Part shown: piece after piece, positions 16,155-24,448 of the stretch | How the letters are laid out: every line of letters starts with the position of its first letter | Numbering within the stretch: position 1 is the stretch's first letter | Assembly (NCBI RefSeq): GCF_001306145.1 | Contig: NZ_LGKO01000002.1 | Location: 868,001-932,000, forward strand | Length of the DNA stretch: 64,000 bases | Direction of reading: 5' to 3' | Origin: Thermanaerothrix daxensis | GTDB taxonomy: Bacteria > Chloroflexota > Anaerolineae > Anaerolineales > Anaerolineaceae | Translations under genes and position numbers: made by a program | The notes under the pieces: model-generated | Databases searched by the model: none | Told to the model about the DNA's origin: nothing | What the model saw: only the letters and a program-made list of their open reading frames with translations

Positions 16155-16163
16155 TTTATACCA
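16155..16163 (-). promoter_or_regulatory. Extended -10 promoter in front of tsaD
   Basis: The minus strand reads TGGTATAAA, an extended -10 element, with no matching -35. The distance to the tsaD ATG is only six bases, so transcription should begin at or next to the start codon. Confidence 0.5.
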
Positions 16164-16186
16164 TGTTTTTAGGCTTCCATGGGGGC

Positions 16187-17884
16187 CTAGCGAATTGGCT
16201 GCAGCACATCCGTTTGTTCACTGGCAATGCGAACGGGTTCATTAGGAATGCTTTGAGCAAAACCCATGAAGGTTTGGGCCTCGGGGGTTTTTAATGACGA
16301 AAATTTCTGCATCCAGCGAAAGCCAATTGACTGGTAATAAAGGGAAGCCTCAACCGTGAGCGGATAGGCGGGTGAAGGGACTAGGGCAATTCGGTAGTGG
16401 ATGGTGTCACCGCCCGCGGTGAAATCCGGATCCTGGGCGGCTTCTCCGTGAACCGCGATCTCGCGAGGGGCGTTATTTTTATCAAAGCCGGCAGGCAGTA
16501 AGCGATTGTCCTTAATAATAATATAATGCTGGGCGCGAAGGAGACTGGTGGTGATCTGACCGTTAGGATCACCGATGATCGGCTCGTAGATCTGTACCTG
16601 ATCTGGCTGAGTGATCACCTGATAGTGAGGTTCATAACGCGTTTCATCCTCGTCGTTGTCGTTTCCGATGATGCTCCCATCCGGGCGCCAGGCCCCCGAT
16701 TCGAAGAGCACTTGTCCATTAGCATCGCGCACTACCAGATGTACCCATGCCCGGCGAGAGGGAAAACTGGTGGGGAATTTATGGCCGGTCAGCGTTTCGA
16801 TGCGTATACTTACATCCAAAACCTCCTCTTTTGTCTCCGCGCTAATTTGAATACGGGCCGTTTTCGTTTGTAGTTGCTCAGAGGTTCGGGAGAGGGTTTG
16901 ATCGAACTGCAAGTCTTCTGCTGAGACCTTGAGAGCCTCCCCATGGGTTTTTAGCAACTGAAGCATCCATTGGTTGCCCCCTACAAAATAGTGCTGGTGG
17001 TAGGGATCGCGGGCAGGGCTCCCAGTATTGGCAACCGGGACGGCCTCGCCTGCTGCTGGCATGTGGCAATCCTGGCAGGATTGAGCCACAGCGTAGGAAG
17101 AGTGCAACCATTCCGTATAGGGGGTTTGTTCTGGAAAGAGCTCGGTGCTGAGAGCGCCGCCATTATCCACATAGGGGGTAAACAGATTGTGGCAAACCGC
17201 GCAAAATTCGGATTGGGTTAGATGATTGCTGGTTTGAGGAATGAACCCGGAGGCGCTTTGCATCACGGTGACCATGGCGGGTTCAACATTAAAGCGCCCA
17301 AAAACAACGCGACTCCCGGCGGGGGTGGTGGCGTCTATGCTAAATCCGCCACTGAAACTCTCGGGCTGTCCCAACCCACCAGGTTGAATCTGGTGGCAAA
17401 GGGTACAGGAAACCCCATCCAGGGCTAGCAGGTAGTGCGGATTCTGGGAATTGAGCAATCCCTCTTTCCCCAGAATGGCAATCTCTTGCTGAGAGAAATT
17501 GGCCGAGAAGGAGGCCATCCCAATGTGACAGGTGGCGCATTTGGCCTCGATAGTAGCCCGATGCTGGGGGTGGAGGTCTACCTCTTCGGCTACGTGGGCT
17601 AGATAATATGGGTCACGTCCGGCATTAGCCATCAGCGTGCTTCGCCAATCATCCTGGATCGAGTAGGTACTACTGCTGGCCGATTTCAGAGCGGTATGAC
17701 AGTAGCCACATTCCCCTGCCGTGGAAAAGAGATCGCCACGAAAGCGAATCAGGACGCCCGTAGCAGGGTGTGTGGAGGTGGGTGTGGGCACGGGTTGAGG
17801 CGTACTTGGAGTGCAAGCAACCAACAACCCCATCCAGATCCCCAATAACAGGCCCATCCATGGTTTGGTTTGCCCTGGTCTCAT
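16187..17884 (-). CDS. Five-haem c-type cytochrome lipoprotein
   Basis: A 565-residue exported lipoprotein: hydrophobic signal then lipobox LLVAC with the modified Cys at residue 24, and a short Pro/Thr linker. Five CxxCH haem-attachment motifs are visible: CGYCH, CATCH, CTLCH, CAVCH and CQDCH, all in the first half. The C-terminal half has beta-rich segments without haem motifs. It is likely an extracytoplasmic electron carrier or oxidoreductase of the multihaem type. No cognate reductase lies beside it, so partner and substrate are unknown. Confidence 0.88.
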   Translation of the reverse strand: MRPGQTKPWMGLLLGIWMGLLVACTPSTPQPVPTPTSTHPATGVLIRFRGDLFSTAGECGYCHTALKSASSSTYSIQDDWRSTLMANAGRDPYYLAHVAEEVDLHPQHRATIEAKCATCHIGMASFSANFSQQEIAILGKEGLLNSQNPHYLLALDGVSCTLCHQIQPGGLGQPESFSGGFSIDATTPAGSRVVFGRFNVEPAMVTVMQSASGFIPQTSNHLTQSEFCAVCHNLFTPYVDNGGALSTELFPEQTPYTEWLHSSYAVAQSCQDCHMPAAGEAVPVANTGSPARDPYHQHYFVGGNQWMLQLLKTHGEALKVSAEDLQFDQTLSRTSEQLQTKTARIQISAETKEEVLDVSIRIETLTGHKFPTSFPSRRAWVHLVVRDANGQVLFESGAWRPDGSIIGNDNDEDETRYEPHYQVITQPDQVQIYEPIIGDPNGQITTSLLRAQHYIIIKDNRLLPAGFDKNNAPREIAVHGEAAQDPDFTAGGDTIHYRIALVPSPAYPLTVEASLYYQSIGFRWMQKFSSLKTPEAQTFMGFAQSIPNEPVRIASEQTDVLQPIR

Positions 17885-17950
17885 TGCTCCCCTCCCCAGA
17901 TAATTGGCTTCTGTGCTATGTAGGATGAGTGATAATGAGATTGAGACAGC

Positions 17951-18295
17951 CTATTGGAGGCGTACCAGCACTTTGGCTTGGCTCCACAAATCTTCTAGAC
18001 GATAATAGTTCCGCCGTTCAGGCGAAAAAAGGTGAACCACTACATCCCCCAAGTCAACGACAACCCATCCGGCACTGGCAAAGCCCTCCAGGCGTGCAAT
18101 CAGGCTGAATTGTTGCTTGGCGCTTTCGCAAACTGCATCGGCCAGCGCATTTAGCATGCGCTCACTGGTTCCAGAGCATAGGACAAAGTAATCGGCAAAA
18201 TTGGCGAGTTCGTGGATATCAAGGAGCAGGATATTCTCTCCCTTTTTCTCTTCCAATGTGTCAACAATACGGCGGGCAACTTCAAGAGCGTTCAG
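17951..18295 (-). CDS. rsfS: Ribosomal silencing factor RsfS, apparent CTG start
   Basis: RsfS/Iojap protein of 114 residues if it starts at CTG 18295. The body is diagnostic: LEEKKGENILLLDIHELA, ADYFVLCSGTSERM, GWVVVDLGDVVVHLF and RRNYYRLEDLW. The frame is closed by TGA at 18301. Between there and the core the only start candidates are CTG 18295, ATT 18268 and TTG 18256. The conserved first helix (LNALEVARRIVDTLEE) lies upstream of the TTG, and GAGGTG sits four bases before the CTG. RsfS binds L14 on the large subunit and blocks subunit joining under starvation. Confidence 0.88.
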   Translation of the reverse strand: MNALEVARRIVDTLEEKKGENILLLDIHELANFADYFVLCSGTSERMLNALADAVCESAKQQFSLIARLEGFASAGWVVVDLGDVVVHLFSPERRNYYRLEDLWSQAKVLVRLQ

Positions 18296-18344
18296 AGTTC
18301 ACCTCGGAGCAAAAGGATTTCATTTGATTGTTGGAGCTGCTTAA

Positions 18345-18353
18345 ATTCTAGCA
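18345..18353 (-). promoter_or_regulatory. Extended -10 promoter for rsfS
   Basis: The minus strand reads TGCTAGAAT about 50 bases upstream of the rsfS start, matching an extended -10 element. No convincing -35 is seen. Confidence 0.35.
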
Positions 18354-18383
18354 CATTCTGCAGTGACCCCTGATGAGCAAAGC

Positions 18384-18974
18384 CTACTTTTCTCTGCCTC
18401 TGAGCAGAGGGGCTTGCAGCAGCAGGGTATAACGTGCGCCATCGGGGAGCAGGTCGGAACGGAAAAGACACACCCGATCCACATTTAGCGAGGCGTGAAA
18501 GTTTAAGGCCGGGTTTTGGAGCTGAGTCTCTAAAAGTGTTTGGTCGCGAAGACTGAAATCTGGGCGCATACGTCCCAGAGTAATGTGCGGTGTGAAGGGA
18601 CGATCTTCAGGGGGGATGCCCAGGCGGTGAGCCAGTGTTTCTACTTCGCGTTGCAGGTCGAAAAGGGCTTGCGGGGCTTCGACGCCCACCCACAGGACGC
18701 GAGGATGGCGTAAGCCCGGAAACACCCCCAAACCCTGAAGGCGTAGGGTGAATGGTGAAGCGGTCTGAGCCAGGTCGGGTAAATGGGTAATGAAACCTTG
18801 CAAGACGTCAGGGGGAATTTCCCCCAGAAACTTTAGGGTAAGGTGAATATTTTCAGGTGGTACCCATCGAATGCCGCTTAAGCCTGCGGTGCGAAGATTC
18901 TGAGACAGAGCACTTAATTGGTGCTGAAGATCTTGGGGAAATTCAATGGCAATGAAAGCACGCACACGTTTCAT
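18384..18974 (-). CDS. thpR: RNA 2',3'-cyclic phosphodiesterase (2H family)
   Basis: A 196-residue 2H phosphoesterase. Both HxTx catalytic motifs are present: HLTL in PPENIHLTLKFLGEI and HITL in RPFTPHITLGRMR, about 85 residues apart as in ThpR/LigT. It hydrolyses 2',3'-cyclic phosphodiester ends and was first described as a 2'-5' RNA ligase. Start at ATG 18974. It is upstream of rsfS on the same strand with an 88-base gap. Confidence 0.92.
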   Translation of the reverse strand: MKRVRAFIAIEFPQDLQHQLSALSQNLRTAGLSGIRWVPPENIHLTLKFLGEIPPDVLQGFITHLPDLAQTASPFTLRLQGLGVFPGLRHPRVLWVGVEAPQALFDLQREVETLAHRLGIPPEDRPFTPHITLGRMRPDFSLRDQTLLETQLQNPALNFHASLNVDRVCLFRSDLLPDGARYTLLLQAPLLRGREK

Positions 18975-19113
18975 TTTTTAGAAAGTAGGGTCAGAGTGGG
19001 TTTTCGTCCAGTATACTCAGGCTGAAGCATTCCGTCAATCTGGGGGCTTGTCTGTACAAATCTTTTTGCTCTTGACAAAAAGTCTCTGGTATCTACCCGT
19101 TTGAAAAAAATTG

Positions 19114-19122
19114 TGGTATAAA
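19114..19122 (+). promoter_or_regulatory. Extended -10 promoter of the 6S-like RNA
   Basis: TGGTATAAA, an extended -10 identical to the one before tsaD. It places the transcription start near G19129, exactly where the long paired RNA structure begins. Confidence 0.55.
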
Positions 19123-19128
19123 AAAATT

Positions 19129-19306
19129 GCCCTGCTGTGCACGTGATGCCGCACGACCGGTTTTGAGCCAACACCTATCACGAGGGTTCCGACTCATCCT
19201 TGCGAAACGCGATAGGCTGCGGCCAAGGCGGATCCAAGGTGGAGGGACCCAAATCCTGCGAGAGCAGGTTCAAAACTACGCAGCACACGGCACGGCGGGG
19301 TCTTTT
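19129..19306 (+). ncRNA. ssrS: 6S-like structured RNA
   Basis: About 178 bases with no protein gene, inside a 435-base gap. The ends pair: 19130-19140 (CCCTGCTGTGC) with GCACGGCGGGG ending at 19300 gives an 11-bp closing stem with G-U pairs. Further in, GTTTTGAGCC pairs perfectly with GGTTCAAAAC, then comes a large open region, then an inner hairpin (GCGAAACGC and flanking CCTTG/CAAGG). This rod with a central bubble, the TGAGCC motif at the bubble edge and the length match 6S RNA, the regulator that binds the housekeeping RNA polymerase. It ends in TCTTTT. SRP RNA is excluded because its GGAAG loop motif is absent. Confidence 0.62.
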
Positions 19307-19340
19307 AATCCGGTCCCATCATTCATTCGCCGCAATTTAT

Positions 19341-19369
19341 TTGACAGGGATCCTCGCCCTTGCTAAACT
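19341..19369 (+). promoter_or_regulatory. Sigma-70 promoter for the FHA gene
   Basis: TTGACA at 19341-19346, a 17-base spacer, and TAAACT at 19364-19369 preceded by TG-C (extended -10). Start of transcription would be near 19376, giving a leader of about 34 bases before ATG 19410. Confidence 0.6.
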
Positions 19370-19409
19370 GAGCTTATATAGTAACGTGTGAATCCTGGCG
19401 AGGTGACGC

Positions 19410-20042
19410 ATGAGCACTTCTTTTCAACTCTATATGCGTTCTGGGCCAACCCCAGGCGAACGATTCTCCTTGGAAAAAGAGGAAGTCTGGCTAGGGCGTG
19501 ACCCTTCTAACGATATCGTCATTGCTGATCCGGAGGTTTCCCGCCGTCATGCGCGTTTTCTTCTCCGTGGAAGCACCTACGCGATTGAAGACATGGGCTC
19601 AACCAATGGTACCCTGGTGAATGGTGAGATGATCACTGCTCTCAAACCACTGGCTCATGGGGATGTCATTGAACTGGGAGAACACACCAGTCTGGTTTTT
19701 GAAGTGACCCGGACGGGGATTGATGAAACGGTGGCAGTTTTCCGATCTACTGAGGGCGAGAGTCAACATCTTGAATCAGAGCCGGTTTCAATCAAAGCAT
19801 CCCCTCCTGCCGCCTCTCTGGTTGAGGACCAACCGCCAACACTGGTAGAAATTCCTACTTCGTTTCCTGAGTCTCGGCCTGCTCGGCGGCGTTTACCGAT
19901 GTGGGCCTGGATCCTGATCATTCTAGGCGGGGGCGTCTTGATCTGCGGGGCAGTGACATTGTTTATTATTGATGCCCTGAATTTGTATTGTGTGCTTTTA
20001 CCGGGGATAACAAACTTCTTCTTTCCCGGTGCGTGTCCATAG
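19410..20042 (+). CDS. FHA-domain membrane-anchored protein
   Basis: A 210-residue protein with an N-terminal forkhead-associated domain (residues about 5-95): LGRDPSND, SRRHARF and GSTNGTLVNG are the phosphothreonine-binding motifs. A Pro/Ser-rich linker follows, then a single C-terminal transmembrane segment (MWAWILIILGGGVLICGAV) and a short outside tail. A GAGGTGA site precedes ATG 19410. It likely docks phosphorylated proteins at the membrane as part of Ser/Thr kinase signalling; no kinase gene is in the window. Confidence 0.88.
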   Translation: MSTSFQLYMRSGPTPGERFSLEKEEVWLGRDPSNDIVIADPEVSRRHARFLLRGSTYAIEDMGSTNGTLVNGEMITALKPLAHGDVIELGEHTSLVFEVTRTGIDETVAVFRSTEGESQHLESEPVSIKASPPAASLVEDQPPTLVEIPTSFPESRPARRRLPMWAWILIILGGGVLICGAVTLFIIDALNLYCVLLPGITNFFFPGACP

Positions 20043-20097
20043 GAATCTCTCCCTACCGTTTTACAGGTTAGCAGAGACGTAGAAGTTGGTATCGTCC

Positions 20098-21318
20098 ATG
20101 CTCTCATCTCCTCCTTCCTCACCGCGCTGGAGCAGTACGACAAAACTGGTGGTGGCTTTAACGCTGGTGGCAACCCTGGCGGGATTGTTAATGCGTTTTC
20201 GCCAGGTTATCGGTCCATTGTTAATGGCCTTTTTGATCGCTTATTTGCTTTACCCCGTGGTGCGGTTCTTGAATCAGCGTTTGCGTCTGCCCTGGCGGTT
20301 AGCCAGCACCTTGTTGTTTTTGTTTATTCTGGTTTTACTGCTGGGGTTATTAACACTGGGTGGGTTGGCCATCCTTGAACAGGTTCAAAGCCTGATCAAT
20401 TTTTTGCAGGCTCAGGTGCGAACACTGCCCCAGTTTCTAGAAAACCTCACCGATCACCCGTTTGAAATCGGCCCCTTCCGTTTTGACTTAAGTACGATGG
20501 CGGTGGGGGATTTTGCCAACCAATTGCTCGGCATTGTGCAACCTCTACTGACCCGATTGGGTAACCTGGTAGGTGCGCTGGCGGCTGGAGCGGCCACTGT
20601 AATTGGTTGGACCTTTTTTTCTCTCCTGGTTGCCTATTTTATCCTGGCAGATGCTGAACAGGCGCGGCAACAGTTGCTCAATCTTGAAATTCCAGGATAT
20701 GCCGAAGATCTACGGCGGCTGAATACGGAGTTGGGACGTATCTGGAACGCATTTTTACGTGGTCAACTGGTTATTTTCACGCTGACCGTGGTCGTTTATA
20801 TGGTCATTTTGGGCCTCTTGGGGGTGAAGTTTTATTTTGGGTTAGCGCTTCTGGCAGGGCTGGCGCGCTTCATTCCCTACGTGGGGCCGGCAGTTGCATG
20901 GATCACTTATGGGTTGGTAGCGTTTCTGCAGGGCTCGACGATTTTTAACTTGTTGCCCATTTCCTATGCGCTTCTGGTGGTTGGAGTTGCTTGGGTGACC
21001 GATGTTATCATGGATAACATGGTGGTACCGCGTGTGATGGGCGAAGCGTTGCGGGTTCATCCGGCGGCTGTGATGGTGGCAGCCATTATTTCAGCCAATC
21101 TTTTCGGCATTATTGGGGTGGTTCTGGCGGCACCGGTACTTGCGTCGCTTAAGTTATTGCTCACATACGCCTTGCGTAAGTTGTTTGATCTGGACCCCTG
21201 GGAGGGTCTGGAAGTGGTTCCCCCTCCACGTCGGCAACCCTTGAATTTTGTGTGGGGTATTCGAGATTTCCTTCAGCACACGTGGAAACAATTGGTGCAG
21301 GGATTGCGGCGCACCTGA
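20098..21318 (+). CDS. AI-2E family (PerM-like) transporter
   Basis: A polytopic membrane protein of about 406 residues. The typical N-terminal helix pair (LLMAFLIAYLLYPVV), a long amphipathic region, and the C-terminal family block RFIPYVGPAVAWITYG and VVLAAPVLASLK are visible. ATG 20098 was chosen; a TTG 12 bases upstream is possible and neither has a strong ribosome site. Family members export autoinducer-2 or act as Na+/H+ antiporters, so the substrate is not decided. It converges on queG with a 6-base gap. Confidence 0.88.
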   Translation: MLSSPPSSPRWSSTTKLVVALTLVATLAGLLMRFRQVIGPLLMAFLIAYLLYPVVRFLNQRLRLPWRLASTLLFLFILVLLLGLLTLGGLAILEQVQSLINFLQAQVRTLPQFLENLTDHPFEIGPFRFDLSTMAVGDFANQLLGIVQPLLTRLGNLVGALAAGAATVIGWTFFSLLVAYFILADAEQARQQLLNLEIPGYAEDLRRLNTELGRIWNAFLRGQLVIFTLTVVVYMVILGLLGVKFYFGLALLAGLARFIPYVGPAVAWITYGLVAFLQGSTIFNLLPISYALLVVGVAWVTDVIMDNMVVPRVMGEALRVHPAAVMVAAIISANLFGIIGVVLAAPVLASLKLLLTYALRKLFDLDPWEGLEVVPPPRRQPLNFVWGIRDFLQHTWKQLVQGLRRT

Positions 21319-21324
21319 AATAAC

Positions 21325-22482
21325 TCAAGGGGTCTCTTCCAAGGCGGCATTTATTTCCATTTGCACTTCTGGGATGGGTTCGCTCTTGCGGGCCTTCTCC
21401 AGCACGTATCGGGCAGCACGAGTCTGGATTCGTCCGAGTGCCCAGGCGGCGTGACTGCGTATCAGGGGTTCAGGTTCTTCCTGAAGAACCTGCCCGAGCG
21501 TGGGGACGGTAGACGGATCGGCAGCGTTGCCCAGGGCGACGGCCAGGTTGCGTAAAAACCCTCGTCGTCGGGCGCGAATCACAGGAGTCTTGCCATACCG
21601 TTCCTTAAACGCCTCGGGAGTGAGTCGTAATTCACGCCTCAGGTCCGGATAGGCAATTTCGGGGTACATTTCAAAGGCTGGACTACCATCGGCTTTGGCA
21701 AAGCGTAAGTTCCATGGGCAGACCATCTGACAGATATCACATCCGAACACCCAGTTGCCCATGCGAGGGCGTAAGGCACGGGGAATTGCCCCCTTGTTTT
21801 CAATGGTGAGGTAAGAGATACATCGCCCAGCATCTATGGTGCGGTTGGGGAGGATGCACTGAGTAGGGCAGGCTTCAATACAGCGTCGACAGGTGCCACA
21901 ATGGTCGGTAGAAAAGGCGGGGGTAGGGGGAAGGGGGGCACCAATAAATGCCTCCCCAAGAAAGAAGTAAGAGCCTTTGCGGGGGTGGATCAGACAGGTG
22001 TTTTTGCCAATCCATCCCAGCCCCGCCTGTTGAGCAAAATCACGTTCGAGCACCGGTCCAGTGTCGCAGTACAGACGCGATGGTATGGGATGTCCCAAGT
22101 ATTCTTCTGCCACCTTTAGCAGTTCCTGGAGCAAGGCTGGGAGGGTTAAGTGGTAATCTTTGCCCCATGCATAAGAGGCAATGCGTCCCACCGGGTGTGA
22201 GGAAGGTGGGGGCAGGGCATGAGGCGCAGGGTAACGCATTCCCACCACCAGCAACGCCTGCGCCTCGGGCAGGATGGCTTCCGGGTGAGTGCGCAAGAAA
22301 CGGTTACGCTCAGAGGCCATATAAGCCATGCCGGCGTGATGCCCTTGGGCAATCCAGCCCAGGTAGGTGGACAGATGAGGGGGAGCAACCGGGACAGTGA
22401 TGCCCAAAAGTTCAAGGCCGAGTTGCTCGGCCTTGAAGTGCAGGATTTCGATCAAAGAGTTTGTGTTGGACGAACCGCTCAT
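21325..22482 (-). CDS. queG: Epoxyqueuosine reductase QueG
   Basis: A 385-residue QueG: cobalamin-dependent reductase domain first, then two [4Fe-4S] clusters seen in CGTCRRCIEACPTQCI and CDICQMVCPWN, then a HEAT-like C-terminal repeat (AAWALGRIQTRAARYVLEK). It performs the last step of queuosine synthesis in tRNA. The N-terminal ARYPAP-like block reads VVGMRYPAP. It lies 27 bases downstream of the lipoprotein gene on the same strand. Confidence 0.95.
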   Translation of the reverse strand: MSGSSNTNSLIEILHFKAEQLGLELLGITVPVAPPHLSTYLGWIAQGHHAGMAYMASERNRFLRTHPEAILPEAQALLVVGMRYPAPHALPPPSSHPVGRIASYAWGKDYHLTLPALLQELLKVAEEYLGHPIPSRLYCDTGPVLERDFAQQAGLGWIGKNTCLIHPRKGSYFFLGEAFIGAPLPPTPAFSTDHCGTCRRCIEACPTQCILPNRTIDAGRCISYLTIENKGAIPRALRPRMGNWVFGCDICQMVCPWNLRFAKADGSPAFEMYPEIAYPDLRRELRLTPEAFKERYGKTPVIRARRRGFLRNLAVALGNAADPSTVPTLGQVLQEEPEPLIRSHAAWALGRIQTRAARYVLEKARKSEPIPEVQMEINAALEETP

Positions 22483-22509
22483 AGCGGCGTAGGGTTAAAT
22501 TGACCCAAT

Positions 22510-23205
22510 CTATGGAGTAGGGGTTTCTACAGTTGGAGTAGCCGTAGGGGCTGTTGTGCTGGTTGCTGTGTAAGTGGCTGTCGCTCCAGTGACTTTTATG
22601 GTGATGAAAACTGTGTAGAAGTTCTGCCCATTTGCATTCGTCAGCACCCACACGCTGGTGTAGTCTCCGGGGGTAGTGGGGGCTTTCATGTTGAGGCTCA
22701 AATCTACAGTCTCGCCCTTCTTAACTTCCTTGGGAAATTTGATGTCCGAAGCCCCAAGGCGCAGGGCCTGGTTGGCGAGGTAGAAACGCAACTGGTAGGC
22801 TGTGGTCCAGGTGGTGTCTCCAATGTTGCGAATCGTCCAGGTCATTGTAAATTCCTGGCCGGGCAGGAAGACGGTGCCATCTGCTGGTGATTGGCTAACC
22901 CACTCGGCCCGGTCAGGAAGATTGGCGCCTGGACGCGTTGGGCTGGCAGCCGGGGTGGCAGTCTCGGAAAGCGCCGGTGGAGTAACTTCCGGTGTCGGTG
23001 TGGCTGTTGCAGTGGGCGGCGGCGTGATGGTGGGAGTTGCGGTCGGCATGGCTGCGGCTGTTTGGGTCAGACCCGCCTGAACCGTCTGCGCAACCTCAGT
23101 GTAGATTTGAGCCGGATCGGGAGTGGGGGTGCGTGATGCTGAGGATGCACACGCTGAGAGGATCACAATCATCAGGCTTAGAGCCAGAATTTTTCGAAGA
23201 GTCAT
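22510..23205 (-). CDS. NBR1-type Ig-domain lipoprotein
   Basis: A 231-residue lipoprotein: ATG 23205 follows GGAGGAATTAGG, and a lipobox ILSAC puts the acylated Cys at residue 19. A Thr/Pro-rich spacer leads to an Ig-like domain of the NBR1 central-domain type, with FLPGQEFTMTWTIRNIG, TTWTTAYQLRF and TPGDYTSVWVLTNANG. It ends in a second short Thr/Pro-rich tail. Such lipoproteins are common in Chloroflexota, and the Ig domain probably mediates binding outside the cell. No partner is known. Confidence 0.82.
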   Translation of the reverse strand: MTLRKILALSLMIVILSACASSASRTPTPDPAQIYTEVAQTVQAGLTQTAAAMPTATPTITPPPTATATPTPEVTPPALSETATPAASPTRPGANLPDRAEWVSQSPADGTVFLPGQEFTMTWTIRNIGDTTWTTAYQLRFYLANQALRLGASDIKFPKEVKKGETVDLSLNMKAPTTPGDYTSVWVLTNANGQNFYTVFITIKVTGATATYTATSTTAPTATPTVETPTP

Positions 23206-23329
23206 ATTCCTAATTCCTCCATTTTCATGAAGCAAGAAAATTGATCCCTGGGTAGGGAGATGCTGCCCTATTTTGTAACCGGAAGCCCGAATTGTCAAGG
23301 GCTGGCAACTTTATTGGATTACCAGAGAC

Positions 23330-24448
23330 CTAGGGCTGAAGCGTGGGCACATCTGTTGGGACTGACGTGGGCAGGGATGGGGCTGGCAGGTCGGTAGAAA
23401 ACCCCTGACCTTCGCGGAAAGTGAAATAGCGCACCATCCCGGGGGTAACATCGGTTTCCAAACGATAGCGTGTTCCTTTGTAGTCGAAGGAGATGCAGTA
23501 CTTGCCGGCTGGTAAATCGCTCAGCACCATATTCTCGCGGTAATAATCATCGCTGTTCACGCTATGGGGGGCATAAGTGCGTACCTGCCACACCTGTCCC
23601 ATATCGAGTGACTGAACGTTTATGGTCAAACGTTCAATTGGCTGTCCCGTGGTTTTCAACACTCTCCCGGCCAGAACTCCCCACCCCTGAGGGGGGACCA
23701 ACCAGAGTTCTGGATTGCGGGTGACGAAAAATGAATTTTGTTCAATGCGCACCTCAAAATGAAGATGAGGGCCGGTGGTAAAGCCGGTGCTTCCAACATA
23801 TCCCAGAACATCACCCGGGGCAACTTGCTGACCACTCGCAACTACAATCTGATCCATGTGGGCGTAAACGGTATATAGTTTACGGCCCTGGTACCCAAAA
23901 TCATGCAAAATAACCACAGCCAGGCCGTAAGGATCATCGGGACGGTTTCGGCCTGCATAAAGGCCGTACCCGGCCCAAACCACCTCGCCGCTTCCGGCTG
24001 CGAGGACGGGGGTGCCGCGAGGGGCATCAATATCTATCCCGGTGTGAACAATGTCGGTACCTGTAAAGTAATCACCATAGCGATATTCTGGCAATGGCCA
24101 GTTAACCTCATCGGCTGCAATTGGCCGGGAGAAGAGAAAATGATCATAGGGAGTTAGTGCCAATGGGGGATCATAGAGCGGGGGACGCCAGATTGAAACA
24201 GGCGGTGGTGCGGGCGTGGGTAGGGCAAAGCGCAGCGGGGGCTCTGAGGAAAGTGACCATGGAATGGCAGAGGTGGGAGCAGGTTGGGTGGAGGGGGTTG
24301 GCGAGGGGGGTATGGGAGTAACTGCGCCCGGATGGCTGGCGGCTTCGACCTCCGAGCCCGCTAATGCCGTTGCGGTACAGCCACTCTGGAAGAGCACCAG
24401 GAGGGTCAAGAGCAGACCAAGGGAGGAAGAGAGGCGTCTTGTTCTCAT
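23330..24448 (-). CDS. M23 family metallopeptidase lipoprotein
   Basis: A 372-residue lipoprotein (lipobox FQSGC, Cys at residue 24) with a Pro/Thr linker and a LytM-type peptidase domain. Zinc-site motifs HTGIDIDAPRGTPV and the later GPHLHFEVR are intact. The 100-residue C-terminal region is beta-rich and unassigned. It should cleave peptidoglycan cross-bridges or act as an amidase activator at the cell surface. Its start overlaps the stop of the beta-propeller gene by 4 bases. Confidence 0.9.
   Translation of the reverse strand: MRTRRLSSSLGLLLTLLVLFQSGCTATALAGSEVEAASHPGAVTPIPPSPTPSTQPAPTSAIPWSLSSEPPLRFALPTPAPPPVSIWRPPLYDPPLALTPYDHFLFSRPIAADEVNWPLPEYRYGDYFTGTDIVHTGIDIDAPRGTPVLAAGSGEVVWAGYGLYAGRNRPDDPYGLAVVILHDFGYQGRKLYTVYAHMDQIVVASGQQVAPGDVLGYVGSTGFTTGPHLHFEVRIEQNSFFVTRNPELWLVPPQGWGVLAGRVLKTTGQPIERLTINVQSLDMGQVWQVRTYAPHSVNSDDYYRENMVLSDLPAGKYCISFDYKGTRYRLETDVTPGMVRYFTFREGQGFSTDLPAPSLPTSVPTDVPTLQP

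Noticed and set aside
19129-19306. SRP RNA, tmRNA or RNase P RNA as identity of the structured RNA
   Set aside because: The SRP GGAAG loop motif, a tmRNA tag frame and the conserved RNase P cores are all absent.
19127-19366. Short open frame across the 6S-like RNA
   Set aside because: Low-complexity Arg-rich translation, no ribosome site, and the stretch is explained by RNA pairing.
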